Notes under the pieces: generated by a model
What the model saw: the letters and a program-made list of their open reading frames with translations, nothing else
Databases searched by the model: none
Told to the model about the DNA's origin: nothing
Shown: positions 45,476-55,397 of the stretch, piece by piece
How positions within the stretch are numbered: position 1 is the first letter of the stretch
How the letters are laid out: every line of letters starts with the position of its first letter
NCBI RefSeq assembly: GCF_000213575.1
Contig: NZ_GL892004.1
Location: 558,001-622,000 of the forward strand
Length of the DNA stretch: 64,000 bases
Origin: Dysgonomonas mossii DSM 22836
Lineage (GTDB): Bacteria > Bacteroidota > Bacteroidia > Bacteroidales > Dysgonomonadaceae
Direction of reading: 5' to 3'
Position numbers and translations under genes: made by a program

Positions 45476-46318
45476 ATGCGCGCAAACGTTCTTGATTATT
45501 CGCATATTGATGATCGATGTGCAGATGTAGAAAACACACATTCAGGCAAAGAGTTGTCGCTGAAGGAATTTGTAGACATCATATTGGAGGTCAGTAGCCT
45601 GTTGCTTGAATCGGGAGCCCACTGTGAAAGAATTAATAGGAATGTACAACGTATAGCACAGAAGACAAACTATAAAGTAGAAATGCTGATTTCGTTTACT
45701 GCTGTCTCGGTCTCGGTAACTGATATGGATAATGAGGAAAACATAATAACGGCCAATAAGAAGATAATACATCATGGGGTACACTTTGGAATACTCACCA
45801 ATACCAGTCTGCTTACATGGGAACTTGCCGAAGATCGTATTTCCTTACAGGAGTTGCACGAGCGTATAAAAGGGTTAAAGAATACCTCTCGTTATTCAGT
45901 CTGGCTTGTTCGTCTGTTCATTGGGATAGCTTGCGGTTCGTTATGTTTACTTGCCGGAGGAAATTTAATAGATGGGGCTTTTACTTTTTTAGCTTCTTTT
46001 GTGGGGCTTGTAGTACGTCAGGAGATGATCAAGAGAAAATTTAACCTGATGGTTATTGTAATCTGCTCAGCGTTTGTGACAACAACCATATCAGGATTGA
46101 ATATCTTGTCTGGATTTGGTTATTTGCCTCAAACATCTATTGCTACTTCTGTATTGTTCCTTATTCCGGGAGTTCCTCTAATAAATAGTATAATCGATTT
46201 GCTTGAAGGGTATATTCCTACAGGTATAGCCCGTGGAGCATTCGGAGGATTTATTCTCTTATGTATCGCTGTGGGGATGTTTATTAGTATGACAATAATA
46301 GGAATAAGTAATTTTTGA
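45476..46318 (+). CDS. ThrE-type (DUF1212) exporter, large subunit
   Basis: A 280-residue protein. The N-terminal soluble half has the ThrE pattern (LLLESGAHCERINRNVQRIA), and the C-terminal half has about five transmembrane helices (SLCLLAGGNLIDGAFTFLAS, PQTSIATSVLFLIPGVPLIN). In Corynebacterium, one ThrE polypeptide exports threonine and serine; here the two halves are split into this gene and the next, which overlaps by 4 bp. The upstream cobalamin riboswitch implies a role tied to B12 status. What it transports is unknown. Confidence 0.85.
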   Translation: MRANVLDYSHIDDRCADVENTHSGKELSLKEFVDIILEVSSLLLESGAHCERINRNVQRIAQKTNYKVEMLISFTAVSVSVTDMDNEENIITANKKIIHHGVHFGILTNTSLLTWELAEDRISLQELHERIKGLKNTSRYSVWLVRLFIGIACGSLCLLAGGNLIDGAFTFLASFVGLVVRQEMIKRKFNLMVIVICSAFVTTTISGLNILSGFGYLPQTSIATSVLFLIPGVPLINSIIDLLEGYIPTGIARGAFGGFILLCIAVGMFISMTIIGISNF

Positions 46319-46827
46319 TTATGCTAATAGATATATTGAAAGACGCTCTTCTTAGTTTTTTTGTTGCTATAGGTTTTGCACTATTGTTCGAAACGCCAAA
46401 GAAGGGATTGTTGGTTGCCGGTTTGCTGGGAGGGCTGGGGCATGCTATTCGCTTCACGTTATTGTATTTTGGTTTTGGCTTGATCTCCGCTACGTTGAGT
46501 GGGACTGTTGTGATAGGGCTTTTGGGTATCTATTGTGCTCATAAAATACATACTCCTCCGGTTGTATTTACATTGCCGGCTTGTATAACGATGATACCGG
46601 GTTTGTATGCCTACAAAACGATGCTGGGATGTATAAGAATATACGAAGAGGGAACGACGGGTGCAAAAACAGCATTCTTATTACACGACACGGTTTACAA
46701 TTTTATATTGACATCGTCTTTACTCTTTTGTCTGGCAATCGGTATATGTATTGCCGCATTATTGTTTCGGAAGAAGAGTGTGAAGAAAATAAAGAAGATA
46801 AAAGATTTAGGAATAAAAATATTTTGA
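46315..46827 (+). CDS. ThrE-type (DUF3815) exporter, small subunit
   Basis: A 170-residue membrane protein with about five helices, corresponding to the second half of full-length ThrE (LLVAGLLGGLGHAIRFTLLY, VFTLPACITMIPGLYAYKTM). It overlaps the preceding gene by 4 bp and probably forms a complex with it. The C-terminus is lysine-rich (KKSVKKIKKIKDLG). The next gene begins 30 bp downstream. Confidence 0.85.
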   Translation: MIMLIDILKDALLSFFVAIGFALLFETPKKGLLVAGLLGGLGHAIRFTLLYFGFGLISATLSGTVVIGLLGIYCAHKIHTPPVVFTLPACITMIPGLYAYKTMLGCIRIYEEGTTGAKTAFLLHDTVYNFILTSSLLFCLAIGICIAALLFRKKSVKKIKKIKDLGIKIF

Positions 46828-46857
46828 TACTAATATATTAACTAATTAATAACAAAG

Positions 46858-48588
46858 ATGCTGCAAGAATTTACATTAAACAGGGATCGTGCTATCATCA
46901 ATTTCTCTTTGAAGTATTGTGATAACAGACAGAAAATTTTAAGTAGTTACGCGTTTCATCGGGTGGTTGAATCCTTTATTTTCAGAATAAAGAAAGACAA
47001 CCAGATTATTTACGATTATTTTATTAAAGATTTCAAAACTGATGAGGAGCTTACCATGTCTTTGATAGAGGTTGTTAAGCTTTTGACTGTATGTGAAATA
47101 GATGAGCTTTTGGTGGTAAACAATAAGTTTGCTCCATTCTTTAAGGATAAAGGCTTGTTTATAGAGCTTATAGAAATGCTGTATAACTATTGGAGAAGGC
47201 TGGAGCGGGTTACTGTTGTTCACAACAACCGCATGGGTGATGGTCTCCAAAATGTACGCTTTGTGCAAGCGAACCAACTCCTCAACGAGTTGATTCTGTC
47301 TATCTACAGACGTACAGAAGAAACGGTAATGGGATACAGCCATAGCGTATACCGTCAGACTATCGCAGGTGCTAATGCCGGCTTGATGCTTAACGATATG
47401 CAATGGAATTGTCCGATTGAGTATAAAGGGCTTGCATCTATACCATTTATAGGAACAGTAGTTATCAATCCTCCTTATATTTCATATACGAAGAAGAATA
47501 CAAGAGATGGTATTTTTCAGGAACATCAAACAAACCCTTTGGCTAATTTGATTCTGAATGAGGATGAGTGGTTTTTGTATCCTGCAAAAGTTGGTAACTT
47601 GTTGGCTTTTGTCTATTTCCATAAAGATTTTATGTGTCATGGTTTAGGTCTTGCCAATTTGTTTGAGCTGGCTAAAGGCAATGATTATGTAGGAAAGAAA
47701 CCCGATTTGATTTACGTATTCGGATATCCTGACGGCTATGAAGAAAAACGTACTTTCTATCATAAGGATAAGAAGAATGATATATTGATCGGTTATGCTA
47801 ATTATTGCGATGAGATCGACTATTTCGGTTATATGAAGAAGATGCTTCTTACGCTGCATAATATCAAGCAAATGGAAAGAGGTAACCTTCCTATTCATGG
47901 GGCTATGGTAAACATTGCATTGAAGAATGGTAAAGAAGCAAATATCATTATAATGGGAGATAGTGGAGCGGGCAAATCTGAAAGCCTCGAAGCTTTCCGC
48001 ACACTCAACGAAAAATATATACGTCACATGCGTGTAATATTCGATGATATGGGATATTTGCAATTTGAAGCTGATGGGCAAATAAAAGGATACGGAACAG
48101 AAATAGGGGCGTTTGTTCGTACCGACGATTTGGATCCTGCTTATGCTTTTGCTCAGCTGGATAGAGGTATTTATACGAACCCGGATAGAATAAATGCACG
48201 AGTAACCATTCCGATATCTACTTATGAAGTTATATCGAGAGGGTATACGATTGATTATATGCTATATGCTAATAATTATGCCGAATCGGAAACAAAGATC
48301 AGTTTCTTTGAGGATGTAGATAAAGCAATACAGGTTTTTGAAGACGGAGCAAGAAAGGCAAAAGGAACAACAACAGAAAAAGGGCTTGTTAAGTCTTATT
48401 TCGCAAATCCTTTTGGCCCTGTGCAAGAAAGAGATAGAGCGGAAACACTTGTTCGTAAATTCTTCTTGGCTTTAGACGAAAGTGATGCAAAAATTGGAGA
48501 GATGCATACTTCTTTGGCGATTGATGGTAAAAGCAAAGAAGGGCCACGTGAAGCGGCAGAAGAGCTTTTCAGTATTATTAATGAATAA
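46858..48588 (+). CDS. P-loop protein with PEPCK/HPr-kinase-like core
   Basis: A 576-residue soluble protein. A Walker-A type loop, IIMGDSGAGKSESLEAF, lies near residue 365 and is followed by an acidic motif (VIFDDMGYL), as in PEP carboxykinase and HPr kinase folds. The N-terminal 300 residues are unlike classical PEPCK. It is a known but uncharacterised family of Bacteroidetes and Firmicutes, often labelled PEPCK-like. It is the third gene of the riboswitch-controlled operon and ends at a bidirectional hairpin. I do not claim PEPCK activity. Confidence 0.7.
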   Translation: MLQEFTLNRDRAIINFSLKYCDNRQKILSSYAFHRVVESFIFRIKKDNQIIYDYFIKDFKTDEELTMSLIEVVKLLTVCEIDELLVVNNKFAPFFKDKGLFIELIEMLYNYWRRLERVTVVHNNRMGDGLQNVRFVQANQLLNELILSIYRRTEETVMGYSHSVYRQTIAGANAGLMLNDMQWNCPIEYKGLASIPFIGTVVINPPYISYTKKNTRDGIFQEHQTNPLANLILNEDEWFLYPAKVGNLLAFVYFHKDFMCHGLGLANLFELAKGNDYVGKKPDLIYVFGYPDGYEEKRTFYHKDKKNDILIGYANYCDEIDYFGYMKKMLLTLHNIKQMERGNLPIHGAMVNIALKNGKEANIIIMGDSGAGKSESLEAFRTLNEKYIRHMRVIFDDMGYLQFEADGQIKGYGTEIGAFVRTDDLDPAYAFAQLDRGIYTNPDRINARVTIPISTYEVISRGYTIDYMLYANNYAESETKISFFEDVDKAIQVFEDGARKAKGTTTEKGLVKSYFANPFGPVQERDRAETLVRKFFLALDESDAKIGEMHTSLAIDGKSKEGPREAAEELFSIINE

Positions 48589-48613
48589 TTTGCAATAGCT
48601 GATATTTAAAATA

Positions 48614-48657
48614 AAAACAGGATCGATAATTTTCTGAGAAATCGATCCTGTTTTTTT
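48614..48657. terminator. Bidirectional terminator between the PEPCK-like gene and tldD
   Basis: AACAGGATCGAT pairs with ATCGATCCTGTT, with an A run on the left and a T run on the right. Confidence 0.9.
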
Positions 48658-48676
48658 ATGCTGTAAATTTCTAATA

Positions 48677-50107
48677 TTATTCTCCGCCTACAGTAAGTTT
48701 CCGTACTAACACCGAAGGTAGCCCTTGTCCTACAGGTACACTTTGTCCGTCCTTTCCGCATGTCCATGTGCCTTCATCTATCTTCAGATTATTGCCCACC
48801 ATTGTGATGTCGGTGAGTACTTTGGCTCCGTTTCCGATAATGTTTATATCTTTTATAGGTTGAGTAAGTTTCCCGTTCTCAATCAGATAGCCTGTTTTTA
48901 CGAAAAATGTAAAATCTCCCGCTCCGATTTGTACTTGTCCATTGGTGAAATTATCGACATATACACCTTGTTTCACCGACGCTATAATGTCAGCTTCGGG
49001 AATACCTCCATTTTCCATGTATGTTACCCGCATACGAGGTAGGGGAGCGTAGCGGAACGATTGTCGCCGTCCATTCCCTGTAGGTAATACATTGTAATGC
49101 TTGGCGCTGATTCGGTCGTGAAGGTAGCTTTCCAAAACCCCATCTTTCACAATATATGTCTTTTGGGTTTCCATTCCTTCATCATCAAAGTTGATTGTGC
49201 CACGGGCATTATCGATCGTGCCGTCATCCACAACATTTATGTCGGATGAGCAGATTTGTTTTCCAAGCTGATCTGAAAATATGGAGATGTTCTTTCTATT
49301 GAAATCTGCCTCGAATGTATGACCTATCGCTTCATGTAGCAAGATACCCGAGCTGCCTGCACCCATCACTACAGGCATCTCACCGCCTTTGGGTTTTATA
49401 GCTTCGAACATCAGCGAAGTTTGCGCAACGGCCTCTTTTGCTAAAGTCTCTATCAGATCATTGTTTAAATATTCAAATCCTTTTCTGTAGGCACGTGAAG
49501 CATATCCGTTTTCTATCTTGCCCCCCTGTTCCATTGTGCACGACCCTGACATAAGGCTCATTGGACGGTAATCCCATGTAAGGATACCTTCTGAGTTAAA
49601 GAACAGAATATAGGAAGTGGAATCGTTCAAGCTGACAGACGCTTTGATGACTCGAGTGTCTAGCTCGAAAATTCGATCATTCAATTTTTGAACAAATGAC
49701 TTTTTATCGGCTACAGAGACATCAAGCCAATGCCTTTCTATTTTATAGTGATTTCTGAAATGCTTTTCTTTTATCTCTATCGGAGTTATTCCTTTTGACG
49801 GAATAGAGGCTATTCCTGCTGCTGTTTTTGCCGCTTTCAGAAGCTCTGCTATTTGGGTATTCTCTACATAAGCATAGCCTGTCTGATCTCCTGAAACAAC
49901 CCGGATGCCTACGCCGAAATCTATATTCGAGGCTGCACGATTTACTTCTCCGTCACGGAGTGATATGCTATTACTGAAAGTGTGCTCGAAAAATATGTCG
50001 GCATAATCACCTCCTTTACCAAGAGCTTCGTTTATTACTTTAAGCAAGTCATTCTCTGTTATGGAGAAATGCTCTAATATATTTTGTTTGTTCAAATGAT
50101 CTATCAT
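48677..50107 (-). CDS. tldD: TldD-type metallopeptidase subunit
   Basis: A 476-residue TldD with the zinc motif LLHEAIGHTFEAD (HExxxH) and the glycine-rich SSGILLHEAIGH region. It is the catalytic partner expected for the TldE at 1430, 46 kb away. The C-terminal segment GAGDFTFFVKTGYLIENGK is also typical. The start codon is 1 bp from the stop of the upstream MATE gene, so the two share one message. Confidence 0.92.
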   Translation of the reverse strand: MIDHLNKQNILEHFSITENDLLKVINEALGKGGDYADIFFEHTFSNSISLRDGEVNRAASNIDFGVGIRVVSGDQTGYAYVENTQIAELLKAAKTAAGIASIPSKGITPIEIKEKHFRNHYKIERHWLDVSVADKKSFVQKLNDRIFELDTRVIKASVSLNDSTSYILFFNSEGILTWDYRPMSLMSGSCTMEQGGKIENGYASRAYRKGFEYLNNDLIETLAKEAVAQTSLMFEAIKPKGGEMPVVMGAGSSGILLHEAIGHTFEADFNRKNISIFSDQLGKQICSSDINVVDDGTIDNARGTINFDDEGMETQKTYIVKDGVLESYLHDRISAKHYNVLPTGNGRRQSFRYAPLPRMRVTYMENGGIPEADIIASVKQGVYVDNFTNGQVQIGAGDFTFFVKTGYLIENGKLTQPIKDINIIGNGAKVLTDITMVGNNLKIDEGTWTCGKDGQSVPVGQGLPSVLVRKLTVGGE

Positions 50108-50108
50108 A

Positions 50109-51479
50109 TTATAATCGCTCTGCGGATTCTATTTTCTTAAATTTATTTATCTGCCATATAAACAAAGCTGCGGTCAGTAAAGTTGCCGAAAAGTCAGCTG
50201 TTGGCAATGAATACCATACTCCGTTTACTCCGAAAAATTGAGGTAGAATAAACAAGGCTGGCAATAATAATAGGAATTGACGGGTAAGACTCAATAAGAT
50301 TGATTTTCCTGCCATACCTATACATTGGAAAAAGTTTGTAACTACAATCTGGAATCCGACTAGTGGTAGCATAATTGTTACAATCCGTAAGGCTTTTGCT
50401 GTTTCGGCAGCGAGAGGAGGTGAGGGATTGAAGGGTTTTACTATAATGTCCGGCAATAGTACGCCTATGGCTAAGCCTATGCAGCCGATAGCCACACCAA
50501 CTTTTATTGTGTAAAACAAAGTTTCTTTTACTCTCTGTATCCTTTTCGCTCCATAGTTGTATCCTACAATAGGTTGCATTCCCTGAGTAAGTCCGACCAT
50601 AATCATTACAATGATCATTATCAGGGTATTTGCTATGGCGTAAGCTTCGATAGCAATATTACCTCCGTAGGTTTTCAGATTGTTATTGATGAAGAATACG
50701 ACGATAGACGCTGCAACTTGTATGAAAAAAGGAGACATACCTATGCTTGCGACCGCCCATACTATTTTTTTGTTTAAGCCAATATGCTTTCTGCGCAAAC
50801 GCAACATGCTATTTTTGTTCATGAAGTGGTACATGACAAAGCATAGCCCGATAAACATCGAAATGATAGTAGCTATCGCAGCACCTTTTATTCCCCATTC
50901 GAACCAGAAGATGAAAATTGGGGCTATTATAATGTTGGCTATAACACCGATCAGCATCGTATACATTGCTTTCTGAGGATAGCCCGAAGCACGCATCATA
51001 CTGTTGAAATTGAAGCACATGGTCAGAAATATATTACCGGGCAGGTAATAAAGTAAGAATTCTTTCGCATACGGAAATGTCTCTTTTGTGGCTCCAATCC
51101 TTAATAATATAGGATCGAGAAAAATAAATAAAGTTGTGACAAGTACTCCAGTGAATAAAAGAGTCATAAGGAACGAGTTTCCTATTATCTTTTCTGCGGT
51201 TTCTTTATCACCGCTACCCAAGCATATTGAAATACGGCTGGCTGAACCAGCACCTACCAGCATACCCACAGCGGCAGTAAGATTCATTATCGGCAAAACA
51301 ATACCAAGCCCGCCAATTGCATGGTCTCCCAGATTAGGCCCGTGTCCGATGTAAATACGGTCTATAATATTATACAAGGCGTTCACCATAGTTCCTACTA
51401 TGGCCGGCAATGCGTACTGCCAAAGAAGGTTACTTATTTTTTTGTTTTGTAATTCATCAATGTTAGCTGTTTTTGACAT
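50109..51479 (-). CDS. MATE family efflux transporter
   Basis: A 456-residue membrane protein with 12 predicted helices. MATE features include IGGLGIVLPIMNLTAAVGML and VGAGSASRISICLGSGDKET in the first half, and GLTQGMQPIVGYNYGAKRIQ in the second. MATE pumps exchange cationic drugs or metabolites for Na+ or H+. It is the first gene of a MATE-tldD operon whose -7 box is at 51532-51539. This pairing is suggestive, because TldD/E can mature small peptides and pumps can export them, but that is only an inference. Confidence 0.93.
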   Translation of the reverse strand: MSKTANIDELQNKKISNLLWQYALPAIVGTMVNALYNIIDRIYIGHGPNLGDHAIGGLGIVLPIMNLTAAVGMLVGAGSASRISICLGSGDKETAEKIIGNSFLMTLLFTGVLVTTLFIFLDPILLRIGATKETFPYAKEFLLYYLPGNIFLTMCFNFNSMMRASGYPQKAMYTMLIGVIANIIIAPIFIFWFEWGIKGAAIATIISMFIGLCFVMYHFMNKNSMLRLRRKHIGLNKKIVWAVASIGMSPFFIQVAASIVVFFINNNLKTYGGNIAIEAYAIANTLIMIIVMIMVGLTQGMQPIVGYNYGAKRIQRVKETLFYTIKVGVAIGCIGLAIGVLLPDIIVKPFNPSPPLAAETAKALRIVTIMLPLVGFQIVVTNFFQCIGMAGKSILLSLTRQFLLLLPALFILPQFFGVNGVWYSLPTADFSATLLTAALFIWQINKFKKIESAERL

Positions 51480-51531
51480 CTAAAAAAGCATTTAACTGTT
51501 AAGGAGTGATTCCTCCCATCTTTTGAGCGTG

Positions 51532-51539
51532 CAAAGGTA
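51532..51539 (-). promoter_or_regulatory. -7 box for the MATE-tldD operon
   Basis: The minus strand reads TACCTTTG, 53 bp upstream of the MATE start codon. Confidence 0.5.
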
Positions 51540-51620
51540 CAAAAAACACTACCATCGGCATTGTTTTTTAAATAATTAAGTATTTAACTTTGTTAATTTG
51601 AGGTTGAGGCTATCTAGAGT

Positions 51621-52394
51621 TTATTTACCTTTTATTATTTCTAGAAATTCGGATGGAGTAACGAACTTTACATTCTCCGATTCTAAGAACTCTACTATTT
51701 TTACAAAGTTTTTCCATTTGTTTTCGTCCCAACTATTTGGATGCCCCTGTAGGTAGAAATAGTTTAAATCTTTCGATTTTTCACGATAAGCTTTAAGGAA
51801 TTCATCATAATTCGGATTATGTACCGGGTATTCCATATCTAGGGTATGCGGCAATATATATCCTTTGTAGTAGACCGGAGACGCAGGACTGCCTAATGTC
51901 ATTTTAATTTGAGGCAATTGAGCCAAAGCTTTATCAGTGTTAATGTTTGTGCTACTCCAGTGAGGTCCCCATACCCGAAGCTGAAGTCCGAGTTTTGCTT
52001 TTGCAAGACTATCAGTCAAATGCAGAGCTTTGAGCTGCTGTTCGTAAGTTCCTTCAAATTCGCCTATTGTATCGCCTTTTGTACGGTTGTAATAACCATG
52101 ATTCCAGAATTCAATGAAACCTCTTTCTGCACGATTGGTAATCCATTTGAAGTAAGCCCGATTGTCTTCGGCAAGAGAAAATCCAATAATACCAAACCCT
52201 GCTTTTATTTTTTTGTTTTCTATATAGTCTGCAACACGTTGCCAGCGAGGAGAAACAATTCCTTCCTTGCCTCCTGCGGTTACATCATCTAGCTTTAAAA
52301 TGACAATTTTCTGGTTTTGAGAAAATGCGGTATTTGTCAATGATATGGCACAGAACAATAGAAGCAGAGAAAATAATATCTTTTTATTGTACAT
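51621..52394 (-). CDS. Secreted polysaccharide deacetylase-like protein
   Basis: A 257-residue protein with a signal peptide ending TAFSQ (about residue 25). It looks like a NodB-type barrel: VILKLDDVTAGG holds the metal/base Asp pair, GFIEFWNHGYYNR the metal His, and FYLQGHPNSWDE the late His. Such enzymes remove acetyl groups from surface polysaccharides or peptidoglycan. The classic motifs are divergent, so activity is likely but not certain. It has no close partner; the MATE gene is 141 bp away. Confidence 0.75.
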   Translation of the reverse strand: MYNKKILFSLLLLFCAISLTNTAFSQNQKIVILKLDDVTAGGKEGIVSPRWQRVADYIENKKIKAGFGIIGFSLAEDNRAYFKWITNRAERGFIEFWNHGYYNRTKGDTIGEFEGTYEQQLKALHLTDSLAKAKLGLQLRVWGPHWSSTNINTDKALAQLPQIKMTLGSPASPVYYKGYILPHTLDMEYPVHNPNYDEFLKAYREKSKDLNYFYLQGHPNSWDENKWKNFVKIVEFLESENVKFVTPSEFLEIIKGK

Positions 52395-52563
52395 TGTTTC
52401 AGGTTTTATGTATAAAAATTAGAAAGAATAAAGAAACAAAATTTAATTTTCTTTTCCAGTGATTTGCCTCTTGATTTTTATATCCTTGTTAAATTTTGAA
52501 TCGGAATGTGTTGTCTCTCAAATTTAAGTAAAAAATAAGATGTTTGTTTTCCATTATATTTCT

Positions 52564-52571
52564 TAACTTTG
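52564..52571 (+). promoter_or_regulatory. -7 box for lysS
   Basis: TAACTTTG, with a TTTG 17 bp upstream (52543-52546) as a possible -33 element, gives a leader of about 55 nt. Confidence 0.5.
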
Positions 52572-52631
52572 CGGGGTTATTCGTGTGCGAAAATATTATT
52601 AAAATAATAAAAATCTGAGGATAGATTAATA

Positions 52632-54359
52632 ATGAATATATTGGAATTAAGCGAACAGGAGATAATTCGCAGACAAAGTTTAGATGAACTAAGAGCACTA
52701 GGAGTAGAACCCTATCCGGCTGCATTGTATGAAGTAAATGCATATTCGAAAGAGATCAAAGAGAGCTTTCAGGATGATGCGGATAAGCGTTATGTGTCTT
52801 TAGCGGGACGTATAATGGGGCGTCGTATTATGGGTAAAGCTTCCTTTATGGAATTGCAAGACTCGGAGGGACGTATACAGGTTTATATTTCTCGAGATGA
52901 TCTTTGTCCGGATGAAAATAAAGAACTTTATAACACTATCTTCAAGAAATTGCTGGATATTGGCGATTTTGTCGGTGTTAAAGGATTTGTTTTTCGTACT
53001 CAGATGGGCGAAATATCTGTACATGCCGAAGAACTGACGGTTTTGGGTAAATCGCTTCGTCCTCTTCCTGTCGTAAAAGTAAAAGATGGTGTTACCTATG
53101 ATGGTTTTACCGATCCTGAACAACGTTATCGTCAACGCTATGTTGATTTGGTTGTTAACGACAACGTAAAAGATGTATTCATTAAAAGAACAAAAGTGTT
53201 CAACTCTATGCGTGAATTCCTTAACGGACATGGATATATAGAAGTTGATACACCTGTGCTGCAAAGTATTCCCGGAGGAGCTACAGCTCGTCCTTTCATC
53301 ACGCATCATAATGCACTGGATATTCCTTTATATCTACGTATTGCAAATGAATTGTATTTAAAACGCCTTATTGTAGGTGGGTTTGATGGAGTATATGAGT
53401 TTTCTCGTAATTTCCGCAACGAAGGTATGGACCGTACGCATAATCCGGAATTTACAGTAATGGAATTCTATGCCGCCTATAAGGATTATAACTGGATGAT
53501 GGACTTCACTGAGAGGATGCTGGAAAAGATCTGTACAGATGTTCATGGCACAACTAAGGTGAAGATGGGCGATAAGGAAATAGACTATAAGGCTCCATAT
53601 CCTCGTGTTACGATGATTGACTCTATCAAACATTTTACAGGTTTTGACATTAGTGGCATGGATGAAGATCAGCTACGTGATGTTTGTAAGCAATTAGATA
53701 TAGAGCAAGATGCAACTATGGGCAAAGGAAAGCTGATAGATGCCATCTTCGGCGAGAAGTGTGAAGGAAACTATATACAACCTACATTTATAATAGATTA
53801 TCCGGTAGAGATGTCTCCGCTTACAAAGAAACATCGCAATAATCCGGAACTAACAGAGCGTTTCGAACTGATGGTAAATGGCAAGGAATTGGCAAATGCA
53901 TATTCTGAGCTGAATGATCCGATCGATCAGCGTGCTCGTTTCGAAGATCAGCTCAAATTGTCTGAAAAAGGAGACGATGAGGCGATGTTCATCGATCAGG
54001 ATTTCTTGCGTGCTTTAGAGTATGGTATGCCTCCTACAAGTGGTATCGGTATCGGTATGGATCGTCTGGTTATGTTTATGACGGGTCAGGAAAGCATACA
54101 AGAAGTGATGTTCTTCCCTCAGATGCGTCCCGAAAAAGCACCGAAGAAAGATGCTGTATCAAAATATGAAGAATTAGGAATCGCTGAAGATCTTGTTCCT
54201 GTATTACAAAAAGCAGGATACTTTACTGTTGAGAGTATGAAGGATGTCAATTCTCAGAAGATAAGACAAGATATAGGTGAAGTTAACAAAAAATATAAAC
54301 TGGATTTAGCACTACCTTCTGTAGACGAAGTAGAAGGATGGGTGAAAAAGCTTAGCTAA
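52632..54359 (+). CDS. lysS: Lysyl-tRNA synthetase (class II)
   Basis: A 575-residue class II LysRS. It has an N-terminal OB-fold anticodon domain ([20 protein letters not shown]), class II motif 2 ([20 protein letters not shown]) and motif 3 ([15 protein letters not shown]). A C-terminal extension of about 70 residues after motif 3 ([20 protein letters not shown]) is helical, resembles a helix-hairpin-helix-like add-on, and is typical of Bacteroidetes LysRS. gpsA follows 30 bp downstream. Confidence 0.97.
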   Translation: MNILELSEQEIIRRQSLDELRALGVEPYPAALYEVNAYSKEIKESFQDDADKRYVSLAGRIMGRRIMGKASFMELQDSEGRIQVYISRDDLCPDENKELYNTIFKKLLDIGDFVGVKGFVFRTQMGEISVHAEELTVLGKSLRPLPVVKVKDGVTYDGFTDPEQRYRQRYVDLVVNDNVKDVFIKRTKVFNSMREFLNGHGYIEVDTPVLQSIPGGATARPFITHHNALDIPLYLRIANELYLKRLIVGGFDGVYEFSRNFRNEGMDRTHNPEFTVMEFYAAYKDYNWMMDFTERMLEKICTDVHGTTKVKMGDKEIDYKAPYPRVTMIDSIKHFTGFDISGMDEDQLRDVCKQLDIEQDATMGKGKLIDAIFGEKCEGNYIQPTFIIDYPVEMSPLTKKHRNNPELTERFELMVNGKELANAYSELNDPIDQRARFEDQLKLSEKGDDEAMFIDQDFLRALEYGMPPTSGIGIGMDRLVMFMTGQESIQEVMFFPQMRPEKAPKKDAVSKYEELGIAEDLVPVLQKAGYFTVESMKDVNSQKIRQDIGEVNKKYKLDLALPSVDEVEGWVKKLS

Positions 54360-54389
54360 TCCCCTTGTGTCTAATTAAAGTATGAATGA

Positions 54390-55388
54390 ATGAGTTTTCC
54401 CGGTAAAATAACAATATTTGGAGGTGGTACATGGGCTACAGCTTTGGCCAAAATTATGCTTAATCACGAAAAGCATATAAACTGGTACATGCGCCGCCCG
54501 GAACAAATAGAGGATTTTAAGAAAACAGGACATAATCCTTCTTATCTTTCAAACGTTGAGTTCAATCTGGATAGAATTACATTTTATTCCGATATCACAC
54601 AAGCTGTGGAAGATTCGGATACCATAGTCCTTGCAGTGCCTTCTCCTTTCTTGAAAAGTCATCTTGAAAAGTTGAACACAAGTTTGGCGAATAAATTTAT
54701 TATTTCAGCGATTAAAGGCATCGTGCCTCCGGAAAATTTGCTTGTGACAGATTATCTGGAGCAATACTATAATGTGTCGCCCCAAAATATGGCGATTGTG
54801 GGAGGCCCTTGTCATGCCGAGGAAATAGCTTTGGAACGATTGACTTACCCTACTATCGCTTGTGCCGATATTCAGAAGGCAAATGCGATTGCTCAAGTCT
54901 TTAATAATAGATTTGTGCGGGCTTCGGTGTCGAATGACGTTGCGGGGATTGAGCTTGCCGCAGTCCTGAAGAATGTATATGCGATTGCGTCAGGAATTTG
55001 TCACGGTCTGAAGTATGGCGATAATTTTCAGGCGGTATTGGTTTCCAATGCTATATCAGAGATGGAACGCTTTGTTGATATCGTTTCTCCTATCGAAAGA
55101 AGGATACAGGATTCTGCTTATTTAGGAGATCTTCTTGTAACTTGTTATTCTAGTTTTAGCCGCAATCGTACCTTCGGTGCAATGATAGGCAAGGGCTATT
55201 CGGTAAAAGCTGCTCAAGTAGAGATGGAAATGATAGCGGAAGGTTACTATGGCACAAAGTGTGTAAGAGAGATCAATGAAAAATATAATGTGGATATTCC
55301 TGTTGCAGATATGGTTTATCGTATATTGTATGAAAATTCTCCTGCACATCTGGAAGTGAAAACATTAAGAGAACAGATACTAAAATAA
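54390..55388 (+). CDS. gpsA: NAD(P)H-dependent glycerol-3-phosphate dehydrogenase
   Basis: A 332-residue GpsA that makes sn-glycerol 3-phosphate for phospholipids. The Rossmann motif is FGGGTWATALAKI, and the catalytic region is ELAAVLKNVYAIASGICHGL (conserved Lys). It lies between lysS and pgi in the same direction with 30 and 9 bp gaps, forming a lysS-gpsA-pgi operon. Confidence 0.96.
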   Translation: MSFPGKITIFGGGTWATALAKIMLNHEKHINWYMRRPEQIEDFKKTGHNPSYLSNVEFNLDRITFYSDITQAVEDSDTIVLAVPSPFLKSHLEKLNTSLANKFIISAIKGIVPPENLLVTDYLEQYYNVSPQNMAIVGGPCHAEEIALERLTYPTIACADIQKANAIAQVFNNRFVRASVSNDVAGIELAAVLKNVYAIASGICHGLKYGDNFQAVLVSNAISEMERFVDIVSPIERRIQDSAYLGDLLVTCYSSFSRNRTFGAMIGKGYSVKAAQVEMEMIAEGYYGTKCVREINEKYNVDIPVADMVYRILYENSPAHLEVKTLREQILK

Positions 55389-55397
55389 AGAAACAAT

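Noticed and set aside
45346-45495. 49-codon frame with several Cys between the third riboswitch and thrE
   Set aside because: It overlaps the thrE start by 20 bp and has no clear protein character. A leader peptide is possible but not supported.
46858-48588. Annotation as phosphoenolpyruvate carboxykinase
   Set aside because: Only the P-loop core is similar. The N-terminal half and overall motif order are unlike genuine PEPCK.
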